From positions 382,496-446,495 of the forward strand of contig JBAYTZ010000001.1 of the NCBI GenBank assembly GCA_041675285.1: DNA of 64,000 bases. Direction: 5' to 3'. The DNA comes from Candidatus Delongbacteria bacterium. GTDB taxonomy: Bacteria > CAIWAD01. This document shows, one piece after another, positions 17,204-26,569 of the stretch (position 1 is its first letter; every line of letters starts with the position of its first letter). Below the pieces are notes generated by a model that worked only from the letters and a program-made list of their open reading frames with translations, was not told the DNA's origin and searched no databases. The position numbers and the translations under genes were made by a program.

Positions 17204-17871
17204 TGGCCAAGGACCCGAGCAAGACCAGGGGCAAGGACATCGAGGAAGAGGTCGAGGCTCCGCCGCCCCCGCCCCCCAAGAAGAAGCTGGGAGGCCTGCT
17301 GATCTGGGCCGGCTACTTCATCCTCAGCACCACCATCATGGTGGGCGTGGCCCTGGTCATCGTGCAGAAGCGCCGGGCCCAGGCACCGGCGGCCGCGGTG
17401 CCCCACGCCGCCGTGGACAGCCTGCAGGTCCCCGCCGACAGCGCGGCCCACGCGGACAGCCTGAAGCGGCGACCCGTGGACAGCCTGAAGACCCACATCC
17501 AGGAGCTCAAGCAGGTGGTCAGCCAGCGCGAGGACTCGCTCCACAAGACCGTGGACACCACGCGCCGCCTGCAGACCCAGATGGAGCGTCTGCAGCAGGA
17601 GCTGGACACGCTGCGCCAGCGCGACGTCATGCTGAGCAGCGCGGAGGCGGCCCGGCTGGCCCGGGTCTTCGGCAGCATGCAGCCGCGCAAGGCCGCCCCC
17701 GTCCTGCAGAAGATGGACAACGCCTCCGTGGCCGCGATCCTGCTCTCCATCGAGGAGCGCACCGCGGCCAAGATCCTGGCCGCCATGCCGCCGGACCGCG
17801 CTGCGGGCATCAGCACGCTGATCCGCGAGCAGGCCAAGGAGAAGGCCCGGCGCGTCAAGGCGAAGGGCTGA
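17203..17871 (+). CDS. motE: MotE-like flagellar protein (MgtE N-terminal-like domain)
   Basis: 222-residue membrane-anchored protein. A Pro-rich cytosolic start (PPPPPPKKKLGG) leads into one membrane helix at residues ~30-52, then a periplasmic coiled coil (residues ~85-145), and a C-terminal FliG/MgtE_N-like helical domain (RVFGSMQPRKAAPVLQKMDNASVAAILLSIEERTAA, broken at residue ~160). This layout fits MotE, a chaperone for the periplasmic stator protein MotC in alpha-proteobacteria, and related proteins found beside fliJ in many other bacteria. The role outside alpha-proteobacteria is less certain. Confidence 0.8.
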   Translation: MAKDPSKTRGKDIEEEVEAPPPPPPKKKLGGLLIWAGYFILSTTIMVGVALVIVQKRRAQAPAAAVPHAAVDSLQVPADSAAHADSLKRRPVDSLKTHIQELKQVVSQREDSLHKTVDTTRRLQTQMERLQQELDTLRQRDVMLSSAEAARLARVFGSMQPRKAAPVLQKMDNASVAAILLSIEERTAAKILAAMPPDRAAGISTLIREQAKEKARRVKAKG

Positions 17872-17876
17872 GGGCC

Positions 17877-19310
17877 GTGGGCACGGCCTCCCCCGGCCCG
17901 CTGCCGGCCGCCGGCCCGGCCGCGCCGGCACCTGAATCGCGGACGCCGAATTCCGGCGCCCGGCGCCGGCGCCGCTTGGAACCCGGCGGGGCGGAGGGCG
18001 AGGCCCTGGCCCAGCTGCTGATCCGGCCCCGGGACCCGCGCAGCCCGGCTTCCGCGGCGGCGGACTCCGCCTCCCCGTTGCGCCGCGCCAACACCGCCAA
18101 GCCGCCGGGCGCGGGCGTGGGCGGCTCCCAGGCGTCCCGTGTCTCCTGCTCAACCCGTGTCGCTGCCGGGGCGCAGGCGGTCCCCCGCGACCCGGCCGGC
18201 CCAACGGAGCCGAAGCCGGCGCCTTCCGCGTCGCCGGCTGACCATCCTGCATCCACTGCCAAATCGACGCAAGCCCTGCCAGCACCCGTCCCCGGTCACC
18301 AACTGCCCGCGGCCGACGCGCCGGACAGCCGGCAGGCGGTGATCCAGTTCCGCGCGCAGGCTCCGCCCGCCGTCCTGGCGGACCAGGTCCGCGCCCGGGC
18401 CGCGTGGCGCGAGGCCCGCTTGCGCGAACAGGCCGGCGAGCGGGCCACCCCGGCAGCCCAGCCGGCGCGTGAGACAGCCGATCGCTCTGCCAGCCAGGCC
18501 GAGCACCGGCCGGAGGCGGGCACCACGCCGGATCCCGCCCCGGCGCCGTCGAACCCGGGCCACGCTGCGCCCCTTGCCACCGCGGAGCGCTCAGCGGCCC
18601 AGGAGAGCGCCACCCGGCCGACGCCCGAACCGTCCGCAGCGCCCGTGTCACACGCGACTCCGCCGGCCGACGCGAGCGCGGGCCCGTCTCCAGCACCCGT
18701 GGCGCTGCCGCCGGTTCCGCCGCCGGCCATCGAATCCCGACCCGCCGCGACCGCGACCGCAACCGTGGCCGGCCGCCTGGCCGCCGCCCGGAACAGCACC
18801 GTCCTCACGGAGGCCCGCGCGGGCTGGAATGCCCTGTTGGAGCAGCTCCAGGGCCGGGTGGACCAGCTCCGGCTGAGCGATGGCGGCCAGGCCCGCCTGA
18901 GCCTTGAACCCGCCGAACTGGGGCATCTGGACCTCCTGCTGGAGCGCGCGGAGGGGGGCTGGCGACTGGAGATCCGCGCCGGCAGCGCCGACACGGCCCG
19001 ACAATTGCAGAATCAGGCGCAGGAGTTGCACGACCGGCTCCTGGCGGCGGGCGTGCGGCTGGACGAGCTGCGCCTGCAGTCGCCGGGCGCCGGCGTTGGC
19101 ACGGAGCCGCCCGGCCCGCTCCCGGCTTTGTCCGAGGACGTTCCGGCCACGGCCACGGATCCGGACTCGTCCGGCAAGCGGCGCGCGCCCGACGAGGCGG
19201 AGGGCGAGGCGGCCGGGGAACGAAAATCCCCATCGGGTCCGCCCGGGGAAGAATTTGCCAGCCGCCTGGAGAGCCTGTTGCGGCGCGGCGGCGCGGGAGG
19301 AGCGAGATGA
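17877..19310 (+). CDS. fliK: Flagellar hook-length control protein FliK
   Basis: 477-residue secreted ruler. The first ~300 residues are low-complexity Pro/Ala/Ser/Arg, typical of FliK and unalignable. The C-terminal domain has [21 protein letters not shown] and later [20 protein letters not shown], which match the Flg_hook domain that switches export specificity. The GTG start lies 5 nt after the motE stop; the open frame reaches 17145 but that part is the motE shadow. The stop overlaps flgD by 4 nt. Confidence 0.88.
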   Translation: MGTASPGPLPAAGPAAPAPESRTPNSGARRRRRLEPGGAEGEALAQLLIRPRDPRSPASAAADSASPLRRANTAKPPGAGVGGSQASRVSCSTRVAAGAQAVPRDPAGPTEPKPAPSASPADHPASTAKSTQALPAPVPGHQLPAADAPDSRQAVIQFRAQAPPAVLADQVRARAAWREARLREQAGERATPAAQPARETADRSASQAEHRPEAGTTPDPAPAPSNPGHAAPLATAERSAAQESATRPTPEPSAAPVSHATPPADASAGPSPAPVALPPVPPPAIESRPAATATATVAGRLAAARNSTVLTEARAGWNALLEQLQGRVDQLRLSDGGQARLSLEPAELGHLDLLLERAEGGWRLEIRAGSADTARQLQNQAQELHDRLLAAGVRLDELRLQSPGAGVGTEPPGPLPALSEDVPATATDPDSSGKRRAPDEAEGEAAGERKSPSGPPGEEFASRLESLLRRGGAGGAR

Positions 19311-20017
19311 GCACGGTCACGGGAGTGGGGTCGAGCAGCTATCTGGGCAGCCAGGTGGCCTCCGCCTCGAGCATGGGCAAGAGCGAGTTCCTCAATCTGC
19401 TGGTCACCCAGCTCTCCAACCAGGATCCGCTCAATCCCATGGACAACCAGCAGTTCGCCGCGCAACTGGCCCAGTTCAGCAGCCTAGAGTTGATGACCAA
19501 CATGCAGGGCACGCTGGAAGACAACCTGACGGCCAGCCAGTCCGTGGCCACGGCCCTCCAGGGCGGGATGGCGGCGGATCTGGTGGGCAGCACGGTGACG
19601 GCCCTGGACGACCGCGTGGTGCTGGCGGACGGCGCGGCCACCCTGCGCTGGGAGACGGAGTCCACTCCCGCCAGCCTGGAGATCGAGATCCTCGATTCCA
19701 CGGGCGCCGTGGTCCGGCGCCAGACCCTGAGTGCGCCGGAGGAGTCGTCCTGGAACTGGGACGGCAGCGACGGCGCGGGCGAGGAGTTGGCGGACGGGAC
19801 CTACACGATCCGCCTGAGCGCCACGGACAGCGCGGGCGAGGACCTGACCGTGCGGCCGCTCTGGAGCGGCCGGGTGGACTCTGTGCGCTTCCGCGAGGGC
19901 GTGCCCTACCTGGTGAGCCGGGGGGAGGAGTTCACCCTGGGCCAGGTGAGTGAGGTGAGCGCGGACGAGGAGGACGGCTCCCCGGCGCAGGACGCGAGAA
20001 ACGACTGGAATTGGTGA
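19307..20017 (+). CDS. flgD: Flagellar hook capping protein FlgD
   Basis: 236-residue hook scaffold. The N-terminal segment [20 protein letters not shown], then [18 protein letters not shown], is highly conserved in FlgD. The middle contains the FlgD-Ig/Tudor module ([33 protein letters not shown]). It lies between fliK and flgE as in many bacteria. Confidence 0.95.
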   Translation: MSTVTGVGSSSYLGSQVASASSMGKSEFLNLLVTQLSNQDPLNPMDNQQFAAQLAQFSSLELMTNMQGTLEDNLTASQSVATALQGGMAADLVGSTVTALDDRVVLADGAATLRWETESTPASLEIEILDSTGAVVRRQTLSAPEESSWNWDGSDGAGEELADGTYTIRLSATDSAGEDLTVRPLWSGRVDSVRFREGVPYLVSRGEEFTLGQVSEVSADEEDGSPAQDARNDWNW

Positions 20018-20036
20018 AGCGGCCAAGGAGGCACGG

Positions 20037-21950
20037 ATGAATCGCAGTTTGTACACCGGAATTTCGGGCCTGCTCGGCCACCAGCAGAAGCTGGACGTGG
20101 TGGGCAACAACATCGCCAACGCCAGCACGGTGGGCTTCAAGCGCAGCCGCGTGAACTTCCAAGACGCCTTCAGCCAGACCCTGCGCTACGCCTCCGAGCC
20201 CACCGGCACGGCCGCGGGCAAGGTTCCCATGCAGGTGGGGCTGGGCACCAAGGTGGCCAGCATCGACCGCATCTACGAGCAGGGCAACCTGGAGCTGACG
20301 GGCAACACCACCGACCTGGCCATCTACGGCGACGGCTTCTTCGCCGTCCAGGACGCCTCGGGCACCTACTACACGCGCAACGGCGCCTTCCAGATCAACC
20401 CGCTGGGCGCGCTGGTCACGGCGGACGGCCAGTCGGTGCTGGGCCTGAACGCCGACGCCGGCGGCAACCTGCCCGCCGTGACGGACATGGGCGCCGTGGT
20501 GCTGCCCCTGACCGAGGCCTCGCCGGCCCAGGCCACCAGCGAGGTGGTCTTCTCCCAGAACCTCAACGCCGAGATGACCGAGAGCGACGCCAGCCTGGTC
20601 AGCCTGGGCAATTCGGCGGGCGTGACCGGCGTCTCCGGCCGCGCGGTCAACGGCCTGGGCGGCACCTGGAACGTCACCGTGACCGGCGCCGCGGCCACCC
20701 AGAGCCGCTTCACGGGGACCAACGCCAGCCAGCCCGGCGCGCTGACGGGCAGCATGACCCTGGGTTCGCTGGGCGTGGACACCTTCGGCTCGCTGAGTCT
20801 CACGGTGGACGGCGGCACGCCTGTGGAGGTGACGGGCTTCGACGCCGAGACCACCTTGTCGGAGTTCATGGCCCTGGTGGAGTCGCGAGTGGGCGGCGTG
20901 GACCTGAGCCTCGAGAACGGCGAACTCGTGCTCTCGCGCACGCGCTTCGGCGTGGGCACCGGCAACAACGTGGCCCTGAGCGAGACGAACGGCAACGCAC
21001 TGGCCCAGTTGTTCGGCGCGGCCTCCATCACCGCCGACAACGGGACGGACTCCACCCTGGCGGCCTCGGGCGTGTTCACCACCACCCGCGGCGTGGTGCT
21101 GGAGCAGGTGCCCATCGCCCTGGGCGAAGTCAACCCGCTGGACGGCCAGGTGACGGACGTGCTGGACCTGGGCGGCGGCGGGGTCACCGTGCTGGCGGCG
21201 GGCGGCCTGCAGGCCGGCACCTTCCAGGTGGCCACCGAGGACACCGTGCACGAGACCAGCATCGTGGTCTACGACAGCCTGGGCGCCAGCCACACCATGA
21301 GCGTGTCCTTCACGCGCGGCGAGGAAGCCAACATGTGGTACTGGGAGGCGACAGTCCCCCCGCCCGCCGGCACCATCTCAGGCAATACGGGCGTGGTGCG
21401 CTTCTCCGAGCAGGACGGCAGCCTGGGTTCCTTCACCTACGACAACGGCGCCGCCGCACTCAGTTTTGATCCGGGCAACGGTGCCCTGGTGCAGATCGGC
21501 CTGGACGCGGGCACGGTGGGCGCTCTGGACGGGCTGACCCAGACCGCCTACACCACCACCAGCCTGGCCATGAGCCAGAACGGCCGGGCCATGGGCGAGC
21601 TGGAGTCCGTCGACTTCCTGGACGACGGGCGGATCCAGGGCGTCTACTCCAACGGCGACACGCGCACGCTGGCCCAGGTGCTGGTGGCCGAGTTCACCAA
21701 CACGGCGGGCCTGAGCGCGGCGGGGGGTTCCAACTTCGTGGAGACCGGCGCCAGCGGCACGCCCCGGCTGGGCCTGGCCGGCAGCGAACTCGCCAGCGTG
21801 ATCAAGAGCGGCTACCTGGAGATGTCCAACACCGACCTGAGCAAGGAATTGACCGAGATGATCCTGGCCCAGCGCGGCTTCCAGGCCGCGGCCCGGGTCA
21901 TCAGCACCAGCGACACCATCCTGGGAGAGGTGATCCAGCTCAAGCGCTGA
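20037..21950 (+). CDS. flgE: Flagellar hook protein FlgE
   Basis: 637-residue hook subunit, longer than enteric FlgE (~400) because of inserted beta domains rich in Gly/Thr/Asn. The N-terminus (LYTGISGLLGHQQKLDVVGN, then NIANASTVGFKRSR) and the C-terminus (NTDLSKELTEMILAQRGFQA, then ISTSDTILGEVIQLKR) are the conserved D0 helices. A good ribosome site (AAGGAG) precedes the ATG. A 206-bp gap follows before motA. Confidence 0.96.
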   Translation: MNRSLYTGISGLLGHQQKLDVVGNNIANASTVGFKRSRVNFQDAFSQTLRYASEPTGTAAGKVPMQVGLGTKVASIDRIYEQGNLELTGNTTDLAIYGDGFFAVQDASGTYYTRNGAFQINPLGALVTADGQSVLGLNADAGGNLPAVTDMGAVVLPLTEASPAQATSEVVFSQNLNAEMTESDASLVSLGNSAGVTGVSGRAVNGLGGTWNVTVTGAAATQSRFTGTNASQPGALTGSMTLGSLGVDTFGSLSLTVDGGTPVEVTGFDAETTLSEFMALVESRVGGVDLSLENGELVLSRTRFGVGTGNNVALSETNGNALAQLFGAASITADNGTDSTLAASGVFTTTRGVVLEQVPIALGEVNPLDGQVTDVLDLGGGGVTVLAAGGLQAGTFQVATEDTVHETSIVVYDSLGASHTMSVSFTRGEEANMWYWEATVPPPAGTISGNTGVVRFSEQDGSLGSFTYDNGAAALSFDPGNGALVQIGLDAGTVGALDGLTQTAYTTTSLAMSQNGRAMGELESVDFLDDGRIQGVYSNGDTRTLAQVLVAEFTNTAGLSAAGGSNFVETGASGTPRLGLAGSELASVIKSGYLEMSNTDLSKELTEMILAQRGFQAAARVISTSDTILGEVIQLKR

Positions 21951-22156
21951 TCCCCCTCCCGACGCCTCGACGGGGGACGCCGGCCGGCGGAACGGGCCCA
22001 CAGGGGGGACCCGCACCGCCGGCCGCGCGCATTTTTCCCGCCCGGGTGCGCTCCCGGGCTTGGTTCGGTTGCAGGAAAGTCGCGCGCGAGCCGATAAGGC
22101 CGAGGCAACGGGTTCCGCTCGGGTGGCAAGCGGCAGGTCAGGGAATGTGAGGGGGC

Positions 22157-22924
22157 ATGGATTTCTCCACGCTCATCGGCTTGGTTGTCGGCTGGGGCCT
22201 GGTGGTCTGGGCCATCGCCTCCCAGCCGGGCGCCGGCTTTTTCGTGGACTTCGCCTCCCTGCTCATCGTGCTGGGCGGCACCGCCGGCTCGATCTTCATG
22301 AACTTCCCGCTGTCCAGCGTGCGCAGCATGAACAGCACCTTCCTCAAGGTGATCTTCCACCGCGAGCCCGGCCTGAACGACACCATCCAGACCCTGGTGC
22401 TGATCGCCGAGCGCGCCCGCCGGGAGGGCATCCTGGCCATCGAGGAGTCCCTGAATTCGGTGGAGGATGAGTTCCTGCGCGACGGCCTGCGCCTGGCCGT
22501 GGACGGCACCGAGCCCGAGATCATCAAGAGCATCCTGGAAATCGAGATGAGCACGCTGGAGGAGCGCCACCAGGCGGGCCAGTACCTCTGGCTGCAGGTG
22601 GGCACCTACGCCCCGGCCTTCGGGATGATCGGCACGCTCATCGGCCTGATCCAGATGCTCCAGGCCCTGGACGACCCCTCCAAGATCGGCATCGGCATGG
22701 CCACGGCCCTGGTCACCACCTTCTACGGCTCGATCATCGCCAACCTCATCGCCCTGCCCATCGCGGGCAAACTGGCGCTGCGCTCCAAGGAAGAACTGAA
22801 CCGCAAGACCCTGATCGTCGAGGGGATCCTCTCGATCCAGAACGGAGACAATCCGCGGCTGGTGGCCGAGAAGCTGCGCACCTTCCTGCCGCCGGGCGGT
22901 CGCAGCATCCCAGGCCGGGACTGA
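22157..22924 (+). CDS. motA: Flagellar motor stator protein MotA
   Basis: 255-residue stator subunit with four membrane helices (residues ~1-20, 30-50, ~150-170, ~180-200). GTYAPAFGMIGTLIGLIQML and GIGMATALVTTFYGSIIANL are the MotA/TolQ-family pore motifs, and the charged cytosolic loop contacts FliG. It overlaps motB by 1 nt. Whether protons or sodium ions drive it cannot be read from the sequence. Confidence 0.95.
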   Translation: MDFSTLIGLVVGWGLVVWAIASQPGAGFFVDFASLLIVLGGTAGSIFMNFPLSSVRSMNSTFLKVIFHREPGLNDTIQTLVLIAERARREGILAIEESLNSVEDEFLRDGLRLAVDGTEPEIIKSILEIEMSTLEERHQAGQYLWLQVGTYAPAFGMIGTLIGLIQMLQALDDPSKIGIGMATALVTTFYGSIIANLIALPIAGKLALRSKEELNRKTLIVEGILSIQNGDNPRLVAEKLRTFLPPGGRSIPGRD

Positions 22925-23610
22925 TGGCCCGCAAGGTCTCCAAGCCCCCCGAGTCCCCCGCGGCGCCGGGCTGGACCACCACCTACGGCGACCTGATGAG
23001 CCTGCTGCTGGTTTTCTTCATCCTGCTGGTCAGCTTTTCCACCCTGGAGATGTCCCAGTTCCACAAAGCCGTGGGCAGCCTGAAGGGTGGCGAGGGGATC
23101 TTCAAACCGGGCACGGGCGAGAACGCCGTGGAGGTGCCCGAGGCCCTGCGGGCGACGGACTTCGACCGCGCCGTGGCCGAGCTGGGGGACGAGCTGGCCA
23201 AGGAGAAGCTGCAGGAGCAGGTGCGCGTCTTCTGGGACAGCCAGGGCGTGCGCTTCATCCTCCAGGACGAGGTGCTCTTTCCGCCGGGGGACGCCGCGCT
23301 CAACCCGCGCTATCTGGGCGTGCTGGACGCCATCGCCGGCGTGATCCGCACCATCCAGGTGGCCGAGCTGCAGGTGGAGGGCCACACGGACGTCACGCCC
23401 ATCCGCACCGCGCGCTTCCCGTCCAACTGGGAACTCTCCACCGCGCGCAGCGTGGCCGTGCTGCACTATCTCGAGCGCCTCAACCTGGTGCCTGCCCGCA
23501 AGCTGGTGGCCAAGGGCTTCGCCGAGTTCCGCCCCATGGTGCCCAACGACAGCCCGCAGAACATGGCGCGCAACCGCCGGGTGGAGATCTACCTCTTGCG
23601 CCAGAAGTAG
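22924..23610 (+). CDS. motB: Flagellar motor stator protein MotB
   Basis: 228-residue peptidoglycan-anchored stator subunit. The single N-terminal helix carries the ion-binding aspartate in TTYGDLMSLLLVFFILLVSF. The C-terminal OmpA-like domain contains VEGHTDVTPIRTARFPSNWE and KGFAEFRPMVPNDSPQNMAR, which bind peptidoglycan. It ends at the edge of an 868-bp non-coding, repeat-rich region. Confidence 0.95.
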   Translation: MARKVSKPPESPAAPGWTTTYGDLMSLLLVFFILLVSFSTLEMSQFHKAVGSLKGGEGIFKPGTGENAVEVPEALRATDFDRAVAELGDELAKEKLQEQVRVFWDSQGVRFILQDEVLFPPGDAALNPRYLGVLDAIAGVIRTIQVAELQVEGHTDVTPIRTARFPSNWELSTARSVAVLHYLERLNLVPARKLVAKGFAEFRPMVPNDSPQNMARNRRVEIYLLRQK

Positions 23611-23631
23611 CGCCGACAGCGCCAGGTTCTT

Positions 23632-23663
23632 GCGTCTTTCTTTGCTGGCTCAAAGAAAGACGC
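23632..23663. repeat. Perfect 13-bp hairpin after motB
   Basis: GCGTCTTTCTTTG (23632-23644) pairs perfectly with CAAAGAAAGACGC (23651-23663) around a 6-nt loop. No T-run follows, so it is not a standard intrinsic terminator, although it could stall polymerase or protect the motB transcript end. A shorter AAAGAAAG follows it. Confidence 0.7.
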
Positions 23664-23774
23664 CCAAAGAAAGAGCCTCTTTTCAGCGGCCGTAACTAGG
23701 CGGCCTCACGGCCGCCGTCGAACAGACGGCCGGCCAAAGACCTTCCTGGTGCCGTGTAGGTGGTTCGCCTGACG

Positions 23775-23945
23775 GCTTCACCCATTTTCTGGTTCAGCCC
23801 TGCGGGCTTCACCTCGCTTGCCTGTGCGTGTCGCGCCGAAGGCGAAGCGCCTGACACCATGCGGGCAAATCGTCCCAGCCTCTCACTTCCGTTTTACGAT
23901 TCCCCCGGTGAAGGCCGCAGGCCTGAACCAGAAAATAGGTGAAGC
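23775..23945. repeat. 39-bp inverted repeat between motB and fliM
   Basis: Arms 23775-23813 and 23907-23945 match over 39 bp with three mismatches, with a 93-bp loop. Both arms contain ATTTTCTGGTTCA or its complement. The layout resembles a small non-autonomous repeat; no transposase or target duplication is evident. Confidence 0.75.
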
Positions 23946-24053
23946 GCGAAGCGCGAACCAACTACGCGGTGGCAGGAAGGAAGTGCTGCCGCCAGCGGAA
24001 GCCCGCCGGGAGGCGGGCTGACTCTGGCGGGTGAGAAAAAGCGCCTCTTTGGC

Positions 24054-24178
24054 GCCACCTTTCTGGCGCCAGCAGAAAGGTGGCAAACAAGGGCTCCCGG
24101 CAGTCCCCGGGCTCGGCCGCCTGACCGCCGTCGGGCAACCGCTCATGCCACCATTCTGGCGCCAGCAGAAAGGTGACA
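24054..24178. repeat. Direct repeat pair of a hairpin motif (GGCGCCAGC loop)
   Basis: The 22-bp sequence from TTCTGGCGCC to GAAAGGTG occurs at 24061-24082 and 24154-24175. The first copy sits in a perfect 11-bp stem (24054-24064 with 24074-24084); the second has a degraded stem. Such GGCGCCAGC-centred hairpins look like an intergenic repeat family. Confidence 0.65.
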
Positions 24179-24214
24179 GAACACGGCGCACCGGCGCGGA
24201 AACGCATACGCGCA

Positions 24215-24299
24215 GCAGAGGCGCCGCGCCAGCAGAGGCACCACGCCAGTGGAGGCCCCGTGCCAGCGGAGGCGCCGCGCCAGCGGAGGCACCGCGCCA
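24215..24299. repeat. Five tandem 17-bp repeats
   Basis: Five head-to-tail units of 17 bp with consensus GCGGAGGCRCCGCGCCA; units differ at one to five positions. Unit spacing is exact and there are no spacers, so this is a minisatellite and not a CRISPR. The array ends about 180 bp upstream of fliM. From 23611 to 24478 I see only these repeats and no supported gene. Confidence 0.8.
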
Positions 24300-24478
24300 A
24301 GCGGCAGCGCTTGCCCACGCCCCTGAAGCAATTACCGCCGCCCGCCGCCCGCCCGCCCCTGGCATCCGCCCCGCCCCCATGACCGCCAAGCGCTTTCCGC
24401 CCGCTTCGGAACTTCCGCCGTTTGGGCACGGCCTTTGCCCTGAGAGCCCTTGCGTGGCCTGATCCAAGTGGAGTTCGC

Positions 24479-25471
24479 ATGAACAAGATTCTCTCCCAGG
24501 ACGAGATCAATCAGCTCCTGAACTCCTACAAGAGCCAGCGGACCACGGATTCCACGGGCGAGGATTTGCGCGAGATCCAGCCCTACGACTTCAAGCACCC
24601 CGAGCGCATCTCCAAGGACATGATGCGCTCCATGCGCACCATCCACGAGGGCCTGGCCCGGGCCATGGGCACGCACCTCTCCAGCACCATGCGCCAGATG
24701 GTGGAGATCAACCTGCTCTCCATGGATCAGGTGACCTACGCCGAGTACACCATGAGCCTGCCGGAGATGAGCTGCCTCTTCGTGCTCTCGACGGAGAAGG
24801 GCGGCGGCTCGGTGATCGTCGAACTGGCCCCGCAGTTCGTGCTCTACATGGTGGACCGCCTGCTGGGCGGCACGGGCGACGTGCTGACGGAGCCCCGCGA
24901 GATCACCGTCATCGAGCAGAACGTGATCTCGCGCATGGTCAACCAGCTGGTGCTGACCCTCAACGAAGCCTGGTCGATGATCTTCCCGATGGAGTTCGTG
25001 CGCGAGAGCTTCGAGTCCAATCCCCAGTTCGTCCAGATCGCCCCGGCCAGCGAGACCGTGGCCGTGGTCTTCTTCGAGATCCGGGTGAAGGCCTACACCT
25101 TCCCCATGAACATTTGCATCCCCTATTTCGTGCTCGAACCCGTCCTGCCCTACCTCACCCAGGGCCGGCGCCTCTCGATGGAGCGCCGGGGCGACCGCGA
25201 GCTGCAGGCCACCATCGCCCACAAGATCCTCTGCGGCCAGCTCGAACTGAAGGCCCTGCTGGGGCGCGTCGACCTGAGCCTGGAGGATTTCCTCAGCCTG
25301 CGCGAGGGCGACGTGCTGACGCTGCCCAACCGCGAGCGCGAGGAGCTGGAGCTGGAGGTGGGCGAGAAGGTGAAGTTCCTGGGTCGGCCCGGACGCATGG
25401 GGCAGCGCAAGGGCTTCCGCATCACGCGGCCCGTGGACTTGATGGAAGACCCGATCTACAACGAGAAGTGA
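24479..25471 (+). CDS. fliM: Flagellar motor switch protein FliM
   Basis: 330-residue C-ring protein. The N-terminal ILSQDEINQLLNS is the CheY-P binding motif (family consensus LSQxEIDxLL). The middle CheC-like domain (GTHLSSTMRQMVEINLLSMDQ, broken) and the C-terminal SpoA domain (LELKALLGRVDLSLEDFLSL) are in order. The start is the ATG at 24479; the frame opens 57 nt earlier without a better start. It begins the fliM-fliY-fliOPQR block. Confidence 0.96.
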   Translation: MNKILSQDEINQLLNSYKSQRTTDSTGEDLREIQPYDFKHPERISKDMMRSMRTIHEGLARAMGTHLSSTMRQMVEINLLSMDQVTYAEYTMSLPEMSCLFVLSTEKGGGSVIVELAPQFVLYMVDRLLGGTGDVLTEPREITVIEQNVISRMVNQLVLTLNEAWSMIFPMEFVRESFESNPQFVQIAPASETVAVVFFEIRVKAYTFPMNICIPYFVLEPVLPYLTQGRRLSMERRGDRELQATIAHKILCGQLELKALLGRVDLSLEDFLSLREGDVLTLPNREREELELEVGEKVKFLGRPGRMGQRKGFRITRPVDLMEDPIYNEK

Positions 25472-25510
25472 CCTGGCCCGCCGGGCCGGAATTCTGGAGC
25501 CGGACACACC

Positions 25511-26569
25511 ATGGCTGATTCCCTGACCCCCGCGCTGCTCGAGCTCTTGAGGCTGAACGAGGAGGAGTTCGCCGGCCGCGCGGGCGAGATCTTCCGCACG
25601 GTCATCAACCTCGAGACCCGCTTCACCCTGCTGAGCGTGGAGAGCGCCGACCAGGCCCTGCTGCAGGCCCGCTTCAATGAGGAGCTGGTCTGCGTGGAGG
25701 CCCCCTTCGTCAAGGGCCTGCCCGGCAGCGTGGTCTTCCTGCTGGAGAAGTCCTTCACCGCCCGGGTCGTGGACTACATGATCATGGGCGACGGCGAAGT
25801 GGAGTTCATGCCCGAGGAGCACCTGGACGGCATCGTCGAGGCCGTCAACCAGCTCATGGGCAACGAGCTGACGGAACTCTCCGGCAAGATCGGTCTCAGC
25901 CTGCGCAACGAGGTGCGGCCGGCCCGGCTGGTCACGCCCGCCGAGTTGGCCGCCACCTACGCCGGCCATCTGCTGGTGGAGTTGGAAGTCCTGATCGACG
26001 GCCGCGAACCCGTCCGCCTCTGGAAGCTCCTCTCGCCGGACCTGTCCGCCAAGCTGGCCGACATGCTGGGCAACCTGGACGCCACGGACGACGGCGACGA
26101 CGGGTTCGGCCTGCCGCCCGACCACTCGGTGGATCGTCCCGCCGCCGCCCCCGCCCCGGCCCCGCCGGCCGCCGCCGCTGCGCCGCACGGGAGTCCGCCG
26201 CCCGCCGCGCCCGCGCCGCCCCGGGACGTGCGCCAGGCCCAGTTCACCGAGTTCGGTCCCCAGGGGCCGGCTTCCCGCGGCCCGCTGGAGGAGAAGTTCA
26301 ACGACCGCGGCCTGGGCCGCGTGTTGGACCTGCGTCTGCCCGTGGTGATCGAGCTCGGGCGCACGCACATGCTCATCAAGGATATCGTGGAGCTCAGCCC
26401 GGGATCGGTGATCGAGCTCAACAAGCTGGTGGGCGAGCCCGTGGATCTCTTCGTCAACGGCAAGCGCTTCGCCCAGGGCGAGGTGGTGGTCATCGACGAG
26501 AACTTCGGCGTGCGGGTGACGGAACTGGTGCCGCTGGAGCAGCGCCTGCGCCAGGCCGGGGAGGCGTGA
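25511..26569 (+). CDS. fliY: Flagellar motor switch protein FliN with N-terminal CheC-like domain (FliY type)
   Basis: 352-residue switch protein with three parts. Residues ~1-185 resemble the CheC/FliM middle domain; residues ~195-250 are a Pro/Ala linker; residues ~265-345 are a canonical FliN/SpoA domain (LPVVIELGRTHMLIKDIVEL, then GSVIELNKLVGEPVDLFVNG). In FliY of Gram-positive bacteria and spirochetes the extra domain dephosphorylates CheY-P; the active-site motif is not clearly recognised here, so it may be structural. The stop overlaps fliO. Confidence 0.9.
   Translation: MADSLTPALLELLRLNEEEFAGRAGEIFRTVINLETRFTLLSVESADQALLQARFNEELVCVEAPFVKGLPGSVVFLLEKSFTARVVDYMIMGDGEVEFMPEEHLDGIVEAVNQLMGNELTELSGKIGLSLRNEVRPARLVTPAELAATYAGHLLVELEVLIDGREPVRLWKLLSPDLSAKLADMLGNLDATDDGDDGFGLPPDHSVDRPAAAPAPAPPAAAAAPHGSPPPAAPAPPRDVRQAQFTEFGPQGPASRGPLEEKFNDRGLGRVLDLRLPVVIELGRTHMLIKDIVELSPGSVIELNKLVGEPVDLFVNGKRFAQGEVVVIDENFGVRVTELVPLEQRLRQAGEA

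Noticed and set aside
22070..22100. Sigma-28 class III flagellar promoter before motA (GCCGATAA)
   Set aside because: The -10-like octamer is present, but no TAAA-type -35 exists at the right spacing; not called.
22050..22130. A structured leader RNA (GGAAAGT...GCCGATAAGG) before motA
   Set aside because: It hints at riboswitch or RNase P motifs but matches none; no consistent fold seen by eye.
24215..24299. CRISPR array
   Set aside because: Units are 17 bp with no spacers and no cas gene is near; it is a tandem repeat.
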